Shown here: in pieces, positions 1 to 8,259 of the stretch | How the letters are laid out: each line of letters opens with the position of its first letter | Numbering within the stretch: the stretch's first letter is position 1 | Source of the DNA: Mangrovimonas yunxiaonensis | GTDB taxonomy: Bacteria > Bacteroidota > Bacteroidia > Flavobacteriales > Flavobacteriaceae | NCBI RefSeq assembly: GCF_000733475.1 | Contig: NZ_JPFK01000007.1 | Location: forward strand, 616,501 to 680,500 | Direction of reading: 5' to 3' | Length of the DNA: 64,000 nt | The notes under the pieces: model-generated | What the model was told of the DNA's origin: nothing | What the model saw: the letters and a program-made list of their open reading frames with translations, nothing else | Database searches by the model: none | Made by a program: the position numbers and the translations under genes

Positions 1-112
1 CGTTGTCGAGCAAATTGAAGCTGCAGAAGTAGAAGTAAAACAAGCTGCCGAAAACGTTCATGAAAATGAAGAAGCGCTTAAAACAGCTATGAAAGAACTA
101 GATAGTATCTAA
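1..112 (+). CDS. C-terminal end of a Glu/Lys/Ala-rich coiled-coil protein (partial)
   Basis: Only the last 36 codons are in the window, read in the frame starting at base 2 and ending in TAA at 110-112. The visible tail is helical, rich in Glu, Ala, Val and Lys with no Pro or Gly, and resembles the coiled-coil composition of the next gene 17 bp downstream. The two are therefore probably co-transcribed. No family can be assigned from this fragment. Confidence 0.6.
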   Translation, partial: VVEQIEAAEVEVKQAAENVHENEEALKTAMKELDSI

Positions 113-129
113 ATAAAAAAAAGAAAACC

Positions 130-765
130 ATGAAAGTGATAAAAAGAATGGCTTTGCTTGCCGTGTTGCTAACGTTTGCGTTAAATACAGCAACGGCTCA
201 AGAAAAAGCAAATAAAAACAAAATAGAGAAAGCAGTAAAAAACGAAGCGAAAGCTGTAAAGAACGATAAGGTTAAAGCAACCAAAGAAAAAGGCAAAGCG
301 CTTAAATCTGAAGCCAATGAAATGGCTAAAGAGAATAAAGAGCAAGCGAAAGAGCAGGCTCAGAAAATGAAGGAGAAAAAAGAGGCGCTACAACACGAGG
401 CGAAAGAGGTTAAAGGAAAAGCCCACGCTTACGGCCAAAATAAAGAAGGCTTATCCGGACGCGAGTTTGGACAGGCTAGAGCTGCAGAAGCTAAGTCTAT
501 GCTTAAAGAAGAAAAGCGTAAGTTAGAAGAAGATGAAGTAACGTTAGAGCGCAACAAAAAACGCATATACGAGGCCAGAGAACGTTTGCGAACAACTAAA
601 GAAGAAGGTGAAATTTCTGAAGAGGAGCTAAAGCTTAAAGAGGAAAAAATCTTGAATGCCGAACGAGCATTAAAAGACTTCGAAGCGGCCATTCAAAAAA
701 AGAAAGCCGTTATAAAGGAGCAGGGTGTTTTACTTTCTAAGCTTTACCAAGAGGAAAAACAATAG
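130..765 (+). CDS. Secreted Lys/Glu-rich coiled-coil protein, function unknown
   Basis: This 211-residue protein starts with a clear Sec signal peptide (basic MKVIKR, hydrophobic core, ATAQ cleavage region near residue 23). The rest is almost entirely charged helix: Lys/Glu/Ala repeats at about 24-100, a short Gly/Ser/Tyr-containing break at about 100-112, then a second long coiled coil to the C terminus. It has no catalytic motif and no lipobox. I infer a periplasmic structural or stress-related coiled-coil protein, but I recognise no named family. It follows the similar partial protein at the window edge by 17 bp and is followed by a strong terminator, so it is the last gene of its unit. 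Confidence 0.8.
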   Translation: MKVIKRMALLAVLLTFALNTATAQEKANKNKIEKAVKNEAKAVKNDKVKATKEKGKALKSEANEMAKENKEQAKEQAQKMKEKKEALQHEAKEVKGKAHAYGQNKEGLSGREFGQARAAEAKSMLKEEKRKLEEDEVTLERNKKRIYEARERLRTTKEEGEISEEELKLKEEKILNAERALKDFEAAIQKKKAVIKEQGVLLSKLYQEEKQ

Positions 766-790
766 GCTTTCTTCAAAAAAAATAAACATT

Positions 791-820
791 AAAGTGCTAC
801 AGTTTTGTAGCACTTTTTTT
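791..820 (+). terminator. Intrinsic terminator after the coiled-coil gene
   Basis: A perfect 10-bp stem (AAAGTGCTAC at 791-800 with GTAGCACTTT at 807-816) closes a 6-nt loop and runs into a T tract. It lies 26 bp after the stop at 765. The A-rich 5' side could also serve recG, which ends at 839 on the other strand. Confidence 0.85.
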
Positions 821-838
821 ATGGCGTGGTAAAAGCTG

Positions 839-2878
839 TTAACTAATGTAGTTCCAGATGTTTTTAAACTTGCTAAGCTGCCTGTAGGTCTCCAAAACAA
901 CTTTGTTTTTAGGTAAAGCTAACTTTGGATCTTCTTGCAAGAGTTTTTTAGCGTAATAACGCGCACTTTGTAAAATAGCCTTGTCTTTAATAATATTGGC
1001 AATTTTAAGGTTAAGAACGCCGCTTTGTTGCGTTCCCATAATATCGCCTGGGCCGCGAAGCTTTAAATCCACTTCGGCAATTTCAAAGCCGTCATTTGTG
1101 CTAACCATGGTCTCTAAACGGGTCTTACTATCGTTAGAGAGTTTATGACTGGTCATTAAAATACAATAACTTTGTTCGGCACCTCGGCCAACACGGCCCC
1201 GTAACTGGTGGAGTTGCGATAGGCCAAACCGCTCGGCACTTTCAATAACCATAACCGATGCGTTAGGCACATTAACACCCACCTCAATTACCGTAGTAGC
1301 TACCATAATTTGCGTTTCACCTTTGGCAAAACGTTGCATTTCATAATCCTTGTCGGCGGGTTTCATTTGTCCATGCACTATGGAAATTTGATATTTTGGT
1401 GCGGGAAAATCACGGGCAATACTTTCGTAACCATCCATCAAATCCTTATAGTCCATTTTTTCGCTTTCTTGAATTAATGGATATACGATATATACCTGCC
1501 TGCCTTTGTCGATTTCATCCCGAATAAATCGGAAGACTTTTAAGCGATTATTATCGTATCTATGCACTGTTTTTACAGGGCGCCTTCCCGGAGGTAATTC
1601 ATCGATAATCGAGAGGTCTAAATCGCCATAAACCGACATAGCCAAAGTGCGGGGAATAGGGGTGGCCGTCATGACCAAAATATGTGGTGGATGGTCGGTG
1701 CCTTTATGCCATAATTTGCTTCTTTGCGCCACACCAAAACGGTGCTGTTCATCTATAATGGCGAGTCCTAAATGTTTAAATTTCACCTTGTCTTCAAGTA
1801 AGGCGTGCGTGCCAATTAAGATCTGTAAATCGCCATTTTCTAAAGATTCATGAATGTGTTTTCTTTCTAAAGTGTTGGTTGAGCCTGTGAGTATTTTTAT
1901 ACTGATATTCAGCATGTTACACCAATCTAAAAGTCCGTTATAGTGCTGAACTGACAAAATTTCAGTCGGTGCCATTAGACAGGCTTGAAAACCGTTGTCA
2001 AGTGCGATTAACATTGACATGAAGGCGACTATTGTCTTGCCCGAACCTACATCACCCTGTAATAAGCGGTTCATTTGTGCATGGCTCCCCAAATCTTGTC
2101 TAATTTCTTTTATAGCGCGCTTTTGGGCATGGGTTAAATTAAAAGGTAAATGGTGGGTGAAAAATGTGTTAAAATAATTGCCGACTTTATCAAAAGTGTA
2201 GCCTTTAATTTTCGATTTGTGAATAAGGTTTTTTAAAATTAATTGCAGTTGAATATAGAACAATTCCTCGAATTTTAAACGAAATTGTGCTTGGGCTAAA
2301 AGGGCTTGATTTTTTGGAAAATGCACATTTAAAACCGCCTCATTTTTTGGGAGTAAATTTAGGGCGTTTAAAAGGTCGTCCGGAAGGGTTTCTGCAAACT
2401 TGTTTTTGGATTCTAAAAACAGCTGCTGCATAATTTTATTTACCACCCTATTGGTTATGCCTTTATTGGTTAATTTTTCGGTAGACGGGTAAATAGGTTG
2501 CATGGCAACACGCAAACTTTTCTTGTGATCTTCCAGTGGTTCTATGTCTGGGTGGGGCATGCTAAAGGTGCCATTAAACCAATTGGTTTTTCCAAAAATA
2601 ACATAAGCCTTGTTTGGGGTTAGGCTGTCTCTAATCCATTTTTGCCCCCGAAACCATACCAATTCCATTGTGCCGGTATCGTCCTGAAAGGTTGCCACTA
2701 AACGTTTTCCGCGTTTTTGGGCCACTTCCCGAAACCGTACAATCTTTCCAATAATTTGAACTTCAGAAGAGTTTCGCTGCAGCTCGTTAATCTTGTAATA
2801 GTGCGTGCGATCCAAATACCTGTTGGGAAAAAGGTTAAGCAAATCTTGATAAGTGTAGATGCTTAACTCTTTTCGCAA
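839..2878 (-). CDS. recG: ATP-dependent DNA helicase RecG
   Basis: RecG remodels stalled replication forks and Holliday junctions. An OB-like wedge domain fills the N-terminal third. The SF2 helicase core follows with Walker A GDVGSGKT, motif II DEQH, motif III TATPIPRT and motif VI QLRGRVGRG. Length (679) is close to the usual 690-700. The coordinate given is a TTG codon. The conserved RecG N terminus (INLQTPIDYLKGVGPNRADL) continues in frame 20 codons upstream to an ATC at 2936-2938, just after an in-frame TAA at 2945-2943, and contains no ATG, GTG or TTG. The true start is therefore probably a non-canonical codon near 2938, or the start has been disturbed in the adjoining A tract. Confidence 0.95.
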   Translation of the reverse strand: MRKELSIYTYQDLLNLFPNRYLDRTHYYKINELQRNSSEVQIIGKIVRFREVAQKRGKRLVATFQDDTGTMELVWFRGQKWIRDSLTPNKAYVIFGKTNWFNGTFSMPHPDIEPLEDHKKSLRVAMQPIYPSTEKLTNKGITNRVVNKIMQQLFLESKNKFAETLPDDLLNALNLLPKNEAVLNVHFPKNQALLAQAQFRLKFEELFYIQLQLILKNLIHKSKIKGYTFDKVGNYFNTFFTHHLPFNLTHAQKRAIKEIRQDLGSHAQMNRLLQGDVGSGKTIVAFMSMLIALDNGFQACLMAPTEILSVQHYNGLLDWCNMLNISIKILTGSTNTLERKHIHESLENGDLQILIGTHALLEDKVKFKHLGLAIIDEQHRFGVAQRSKLWHKGTDHPPHILVMTATPIPRTLAMSVYGDLDLSIIDELPPGRRPVKTVHRYDNNRLKVFRFIRDEIDKGRQVYIVYPLIQESEKMDYKDLMDGYESIARDFPAPKYQISIVHGQMKPADKDYEMQRFAKGETQIMVATTVIEVGVNVPNASVMVIESAERFGLSQLHQLRGRVGRGAEQSYCILMTSHKLSNDSKTRLETMVSTNDGFEIAEVDLKLRGPGDIMGTQQSGVLNLKIANIIKDKAILQSARYYAKKLLQEDPKLALPKNKVVLETYRQLSKFKNIWNYIS

Positions 2879-3035
2879 AAGATCGGCACGGTTGGGGCCA
2901 ACGCCTTTTAAATAGTCTATGGGAGTTTGGAGGTTGATATTTTTTTAAGTTTTATTGGCACTAAAATAAAGTTTTATTAATGTTTTTTTTAATTTGTACG
3001 CATTAATAATTTAATAGCACAACAAAATTAAACGT

Positions 3036-4727
3036 ATGAAAAAAATTAAAACAGGTTTAGGCGTAGTTATTATGTTGCTTGTGGCCTTAAATATTGGCTG
3101 TAGCAAAGATGATTCTTCGGGTAATACAGCTACGGAAAAACCAGTGATTACCTTAGCAGGACAGTTTACCAACTTTGGCGAGGTAGATGTGTTAAGCGTT
3201 TCGGCTTCCCAGTCGGTAGACGTTTCGGCTCAGCATTTAACAGAAGCATTAACAGTTACGGCTTCGAGTAACTTTCAAGTGTCCTTAGACGATGTAGATT
3301 TTAGCAATACTGTGTCGTTAAGCCCAAGCGAAGTAAATACTGAAACAATAACCCTTTACGCGAGGTTTTCACCTCAGGAAACAGCTATAGGTCCTGTATC
3401 TGGAACGCTTACGTTTCAAAGTTCAGGAGCAGATCAAAAAACGCTTAACATGCAGGGCGCTGGGGCGAGCATCGCACCAATTATTGTAACCGACCAAGCC
3501 AGTTTAAACTTTGGAGATGTGCAAATGAACCAGATCTCAGAGGCCGCTATGTTGACTATTACCGGCGACCACCTAGAAGATGATATCACGCTTACGGTAA
3601 CAGGAAATTTTGAAGTTTCTGGCGACAATGTAACCTACGATAGCTCGTTGACCATACCAGCAGTTAATGCCAATGGCGCTAATACCGTTTATGTTAGGTT
3701 TTTACCAACGGAAATAGGGAGCGCTATGGGTGCTATAGCCATTCAAAACGCTTTAACAACTAATGTTGATGTGACTTTGATTGGAAATGGCTTGCCTGTA
3801 ACGCATAATTATGTAACGTTTAACCAACAGCCTTTAGCTTTTGGTAGCGGTTACAGCCAGTCTGCCGTTCAAACGTTTAACTTGCCATCAGACCTGAGTA
3901 ACATTGCGCAAATTAAAATGTTTTTGCAAATCGATTGCCCGTCTTCAGGATGTGACGATTGGGATAGGTTCGCGAATGTAAAAGTTAAGGACGTAGAGAG
4001 TGGTAATTGGTACGAAATAGGCCGATACATCACGCCTTATTGGACCGGAACGCAACAATTGGATAGAGGGTTGGAGTTTGACGTTACCGATTTTAAATCG
4101 CTTTTAACAGGTGCTGTAGAATTAAGAATTTATATCGAAAATTGGACCGATAAAGCAGATTTAATCACTGTAGATTTCGATTATATTGAAGGCACGCCAG
4201 ACTACCCTTATTACGCCGTATCGGAGGTGTTGGGTTATCATATAAACTCTATTGATGGCGTGCCTTACGGCGTGCCTCATAGTTTTGATTTAGATAAATC
4301 GGTAAGCATTCCTGCCAATGCCGAAAGCACACATTTAAGAACCGTTATTTCTGGTTGGGGGCACGCAACACCAGCAGATGGAAGTAGACCTTGCGCCGAA
4401 TGGTGCTACCGTACCCATAATGTTTTAATAAACGGGTCTGGCATGTTTAGCCACTATATGGGGCCATTGGGATGTGCCGCTAACCCTGTAAGCAACCAAA
4501 ACCCAGGAAACTGGCAGCCTGATAGAGCGGGGTGGTGCCCAGGTATGGCTGTACCTGCCCGTATTGATGCGTTTGGGTCGTCTATGGCTGGAAGCGCCTT
4601 TACGTTTGCGTACGATTTTGAAGATTGGACTAATGACGGTAATAATGGTGGAGCCTTTTATGCAACATCAACTTACGTTGTTGTAAAAAGTACCACGCCA
4701 ATAACCAAGCCTACAGTAGCCGATTAA
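3036..4727 (+). CDS. PNGase F-type peptide-N4-(N-acetyl-beta-glucosaminyl)asparagine amidase, lipoprotein
   Basis: PNGase F hydrolyses the bond between Asn and the first GlcNAc of N-linked glycans. This 563-residue version has a lipoprotein signal (LNIGC, lipidated Cys22) and two Ig-like/ASH-type beta repeats (about 36-142 and 148-252). The remainder aligns without large gaps to mature Flavobacterium (Elizabethkingia) PNGase F. The PNGase F catalytic trio Asp60, Glu118 and Glu206 corresponds by eye to Asp310 (CDDWDRFANV), Glu368 (IYIENW) and Glu455 (CAEWCYRTH), all kept. Disulfide Cys pairs around these sites are also conserved. It should be surface or periplasm anchored and act on host or algal glycoproteins. 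It is a single gene bounded by a terminator. Confidence 0.93.
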   Translation: MKKIKTGLGVVIMLLVALNIGCSKDDSSGNTATEKPVITLAGQFTNFGEVDVLSVSASQSVDVSAQHLTEALTVTASSNFQVSLDDVDFSNTVSLSPSEVNTETITLYARFSPQETAIGPVSGTLTFQSSGADQKTLNMQGAGASIAPIIVTDQASLNFGDVQMNQISEAAMLTITGDHLEDDITLTVTGNFEVSGDNVTYDSSLTIPAVNANGANTVYVRFLPTEIGSAMGAIAIQNALTTNVDVTLIGNGLPVTHNYVTFNQQPLAFGSGYSQSAVQTFNLPSDLSNIAQIKMFLQIDCPSSGCDDWDRFANVKVKDVESGNWYEIGRYITPYWTGTQQLDRGLEFDVTDFKSLLTGAVELRIYIENWTDKADLITVDFDYIEGTPDYPYYAVSEVLGYHINSIDGVPYGVPHSFDLDKSVSIPANAESTHLRTVISGWGHATPADGSRPCAEWCYRTHNVLINGSGMFSHYMGPLGCAANPVSNQNPGNWQPDRAGWCPGMAVPARIDAFGSSMAGSAFTFAYDFEDWTNDGNNGGAFYATSTYVVVKSTTPITKPTVAD

Positions 4728-4750
4728 ACCCATATTGCGATAAGATTTTA

Positions 4751-4782
4751 AAAAGCACGTTAAATTTTTTTAACGTGCTTTT
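4751..4782 (+). terminator. Intrinsic terminator after the PNGase F gene
   Basis: A perfect 13-bp stem (4751-4763 with 4770-4782; core AAGCACGTTAA) encloses a T-rich loop and ends in TTTT. It overlaps the first possible codons of the next open frame, which supports placing the aminopeptidase start at the downstream ATG (4817). Confidence 0.85.
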
Positions 4783-4816
4783 CTGTTTTGGACAGGAATT
4801 TGTTACTTTTCAAAAT

Positions 4817-6775
4817 ATGAAACACCTTACATTACTCGTTGCTTTTGTGGTAAGTGCTTTTGCTACTGCCCAGCAAACAGAATATGTCGATTTTAAGCGT
4901 TTAACAGCAGATTTAAGGTTTAATGCGGAAACGTCATCTGTTTACGGAAACTTGGCCTATGAATTTAAAATACAAAAGCCTGTAGACGCTATTTATATCG
5001 ATGCTATTAACATGCGTTTTGAAGAAGTGCTACTTAACAATACCGCTGTAGAATGGCGCAACGACGGTGAAAAACTTTGGCTGCTAAAAGCATTTAAACC
5101 ACAACAAACATATCGGTTAACGTTTACTTACCAGGCAACGCCCAAAAAAGCCATGTATTTTGTAGGGTGGCAAGACGAGGCTCCTAATCAAATTTGGACT
5201 CAGGGACAAGGGAAATATACCAGCAATTGGCTGCCTAGTATCGATGATGTTAACGATAAAATAGAGTTCGATTTAACGGTTTTATCTCATAAAGAGAATC
5301 AGGCTATTGCTAATGGTAAATTGTTGCAGAAAACAACGGTAAACGATTCGATGGCCAAATGGCATTACGACATGAAACAACCCATGTCCAGTTATTTGGT
5401 AGCGTTAGTAATTGGTAAGTATCAAAAGAAAACAGAATTCTCAAAATCGGGCATTCCTCTAGAGATGTATTACTACCCAAAAGATTCCAACAACGTAGAA
5501 CCCACATACCGGTATACGAAACAGATGTTCGATTTTATGGAGGAAGACATAGGGGTGGCGTATCCTTGGCAAAATTATAAGCAAATTCCGGTGCACGATT
5601 TTTTATATGCGGGCATGGAAAACACCAGTGCCACCATTTTTTCCGATGCTTTTGTTGTTGATTCTACAGCCTTTAACGATAGGAATTATGTAAATGTAAA
5701 TGCGCACGAGCTAGCCCACCAATGGTTTGGTGATTTAGTAACCGCAAAAAGTGGTGAGCACCATTGGCTGCAAGAAGGATTTGCAACCTATTACGCCCTG
5801 TTAGCCGAAAAAGCCGTGTTTGGAAAACAGCATTATTATTGGCAATTATACCAATACTACCACGAATTGGTAGCACAGGACAGAGATGGTTTGGCAACGT
5901 CCTTGTTAAACCCAAAGTCCAGTAGTTTAACATTTTATAAACGCGGTTGTTGGGTGTTGCACGCTCTAAGAGAAAAAATAGGCGATAAGGCGTTTAGAAC
6001 TGCTGTTACGCAATACCTACAAAAACATAAGTTTAAAAATGTAGAGACGCAGGATTTTATTTCTGAAGCTGAAAATGTAAGCGGTCAGAATTTGTCCGAT
6101 TTTGTAGCACTCTGGATCGAAGGTGAACGTTTTCCCGAAGCAGAAGCCAAAACCTTACTCATGCAGTCTGCATTTATACAAGAATACGAAATGGTCGATT
6201 GCGAAGCTGTTACTTCTAAATGTGAGTATTATTTAAACTCGGGTGTTTCCGACCAGGCTAAAGCAAAAATTGTAAGGCAGCAGCCACATTTGGTAACTTC
6301 AGAAACGTTTAAAAATGGGTTAAAGGTAAGGCAGGCCATAGCCGAAAGTCTGTCTAAAATTCCGCAAGCTTTAAAGCAGGATTACCAAAGCTTGCTCGAC
6401 GATATGTCGTATAAAACTAAAGAGGCAGCCTTATATCATCTGTGGGTTAATTTTCCCGAAGACCGAGCCACTTTTTTTAACAAAACCAGAACAGCGTTTG
6501 GCGATGCCACAAAAAATGTACGGCTGTTGTGGTTGGTGCTGGCCTTATCAACCCCAGATTTTGAGCCGGATAACGATGTAATGTATTACAATGAATTGGT
6601 AAATTATACCGCCCCAGTTTATAATTATGAGCTGCGCATAAGTGCATTTCAGTATTTAGAGGCTTTAAATGCATGCCACAGTACATGCAAGGCCAATTTA
6701 ACTCAAGCGATGACGCACCACAACTGGAGGATGGTAAAATTTGCTAAAGCCCTAAACGAACGATTAAATAAATAA
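4817..6775 (+). CDS. M1 family metallo-aminopeptidase, secreted
   Basis: This zinc aminopeptidase removes N-terminal residues from peptides. From ATG 4817 it is 652 aa with a signal peptide (VVSAFATAQQ). The gluzincin signature is complete: substrate-binding GMEN at about 266-269, zinc ligands H297-E298-x2-H301 in HELAHQWFGD, and the third ligand Glu320 in WLQEGFATYY. The beta-sandwich N domain precedes and a helical C domain follows. An open frame extends 14 codons upstream, but those codons lie inside the preceding terminator, so the ATG with the signal peptide was chosen. Patatin follows after 9 bp and is probably co-transcribed. Confidence 0.92.
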   Translation: MKHLTLLVAFVVSAFATAQQTEYVDFKRLTADLRFNAETSSVYGNLAYEFKIQKPVDAIYIDAINMRFEEVLLNNTAVEWRNDGEKLWLLKAFKPQQTYRLTFTYQATPKKAMYFVGWQDEAPNQIWTQGQGKYTSNWLPSIDDVNDKIEFDLTVLSHKENQAIANGKLLQKTTVNDSMAKWHYDMKQPMSSYLVALVIGKYQKKTEFSKSGIPLEMYYYPKDSNNVEPTYRYTKQMFDFMEEDIGVAYPWQNYKQIPVHDFLYAGMENTSATIFSDAFVVDSTAFNDRNYVNVNAHELAHQWFGDLVTAKSGEHHWLQEGFATYYALLAEKAVFGKQHYYWQLYQYYHELVAQDRDGLATSLLNPKSSSLTFYKRGCWVLHALREKIGDKAFRTAVTQYLQKHKFKNVETQDFISEAENVSGQNLSDFVALWIEGERFPEAEAKTLLMQSAFIQEYEMVDCEAVTSKCEYYLNSGVSDQAKAKIVRQQPHLVTSETFKNGLKVRQAIAESLSKIPQALKQDYQSLLDDMSYKTKEAALYHLWVNFPEDRATFFNKTRTAFGDATKNVRLLWLVLALSTPDFEPDNDVMYYNELVNYTAPVYNYELRISAFQYLEALNACHSTCKANLTQAMTHHNWRMVKFAKALNERLNK

Positions 6776-6784
6776 CCTACTATT

Positions 6785-7675
6785 ATGAGAGCATTAGTAA
6801 TTTCGGGAGGTGGCAGTAAAGGCGCGTTTGCTGGCGGTGTGGCCCAATACCTTATGGAAGAAAAAAAGAAGACCTACGACATATTTTTGGGTACATCAAC
6901 CGGAAGTTTGTTGGTGCCTCATCTAGCAACAAACGACATTGGCAAGCTCTACGACATTTATACCAATGTACAACAGCACGATATTTTTAGTGTGAGTCCC
7001 TTTGTGCAGCGCAAAAAAGGGGATAGGGAATACGTGTCTATCGATTTTGTAAATTCCCTTTGGCAGTTTATTCGAATGAAACGCACGTTTGGAGAAAGTA
7101 AGAGCCTAAAACGAAACATTAAACGCAATTTTACTAAGGCAGAATACGACCAGATAAAAGCAACCAAACAGGACTTGGTGGTAACGGTATCAAACCTATC
7201 GAAAAATAAGGTTGAATATAAGTCCATTAACGACTATAGTTACGAAGCATTTTGCAATTGGATTTGGATTTCCTGTAATTACATTCCGTTTATGTCGCTG
7301 GCCAAAGTAGATGGTTATGAGTATGGTGATGGCGGCCTGGGTTGTGTAGTGCCCATTAGAGAGGCGATTCAACGTGGGGCAACCGAAGTCGATGCTATTG
7401 TTCTAGAGTCTGAAAATATGGAGCACAACAAGGTGTTGGGGAAAAACCCTTTCTCACTTATGATAAATTTATTCGACCATTTACTAAACCAGGTAGAACG
7501 TAACGATATTTTAATTGGAAAACTGGCAGCCAAAAACAACAACGTAAAGCTTAATCTGTATTATACACCCACACAATTAACCGAAAATGCATTAATATTC
7601 AGTAAGCGATTAATGACCAAATGGTGGGAACAAGGTTACGAATACGCCCAGCAGCGTTTCGAGAAAGTTAATTAG
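6785..7675 (+). CDS. Patatin-like phospholipase
   Basis: This is a lipid acyl hydrolase of the patatin/RssA fold. The oxyanion loop GGGSKGAF is at residues 8-15, the nucleophile is Ser38 in GTSTG, and the catalytic Asp182 lies in the DGG motif of YEYGDGGLG. No signal peptide is visible, so it is probably cytoplasmic or delivered to the inner face of the membrane. It sits 9 bp after the M1 aminopeptidase. Its substrate cannot be deduced from the sequence. Confidence 0.9.
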   Translation: MRALVISGGGSKGAFAGGVAQYLMEEKKKTYDIFLGTSTGSLLVPHLATNDIGKLYDIYTNVQQHDIFSVSPFVQRKKGDREYVSIDFVNSLWQFIRMKRTFGESKSLKRNIKRNFTKAEYDQIKATKQDLVVTVSNLSKNKVEYKSINDYSYEAFCNWIWISCNYIPFMSLAKVDGYEYGDGGLGCVVPIREAIQRGATEVDAIVLESENMEHNKVLGKNPFSLMINLFDHLLNQVERNDILIGKLAAKNNNVKLNLYYTPTQLTENALIFSKRLMTKWWEQGYEYAQQRFEKVN

Positions 7676-7678
7676 CTT

Positions 7679-8197
7679 TTACCACATGTCGCTAATCTCA
7701 TTCTTTAAATAGGCCAAGGCCACATCGCTAGGAGCTTGTTGCTCCATAAGGTTGGTAAGGATAACTTCACGTAGGCTGTTGGCATCGGTAGCGCCATCTG
7801 TCTTATTGGCTTTTCTTATAGATTGAATGGTTGCATTTTTAGCAGTATTAATAATGCCCCAACATTCACTGCTCACATAAATTTGCTGTGTTAAATTATG
7901 CTCAAACTCTTGTTCGATGGTTGCTATAAGTAATGTTTCGTAATCGTGCTTATCATTAGAGGTAGGCTGTACTCTAACCAATAATCTGTTTGGAGAAATG
8001 CGCTCTAAAAATAGCGCCATGCGCTCGTAGGCTTGAAGGCGAAGCGGCAGGGCTTCTTTTTGCAGGTCCTTTTGGATTAAAAAATTCCTGCGGTTGGTTT
8101 CATTGTATAAATGCTCCCTAAAAAACATGTAAGCTATTGCACCGGTTACTAAAGTTGGGATGCAGTACATCAATAAATTGATAAGTTGGTTTTCCAT
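7679..8197 (-). CDS. Single-pass membrane protein, conserved Bacteroidota type, unknown function
   Basis: This 172-aa protein has one N-terminal transmembrane helix (about residues 5-25) and a cytoplasmic helical domain containing QKEALPLRLQAYERMALFLERI and a C-terminal NEISDMW. I recall similar uncharacterised proteins in many Flavobacteriia but no functional name. It converges on the patatin gene with only 3 bp between stops. A -7-like box (TAAGTTTG on the minus strand, 8215-8222) lies just upstream of its start. Confidence 0.75.
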   Translation of the reverse strand: MENQLINLLMYCIPTLVTGAIAYMFFREHLYNETNRRNFLIQKDLQKEALPLRLQAYERMALFLERISPNRLLVRVQPTSNDKHDYETLLIATIEQEFEHNLTQQIYVSSECWGIINTAKNATIQSIRKANKTDGATDANSLREVILTNLMEQQAPSDVALAYLKNEISDMW

Positions 8198-8259
8198 TGA
8201 AAAATTGTTTGATACAAACTTAATCTAAATCACCTATTCTAAAAATGGTTTAACAAAAA

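Noticed and set aside
429-692. Ser/Phe-rich open frame antisense to the coiled-coil gene
   Set aside because: Its composition is the direct complement of Lys/Glu codons; it has no independent evidence.
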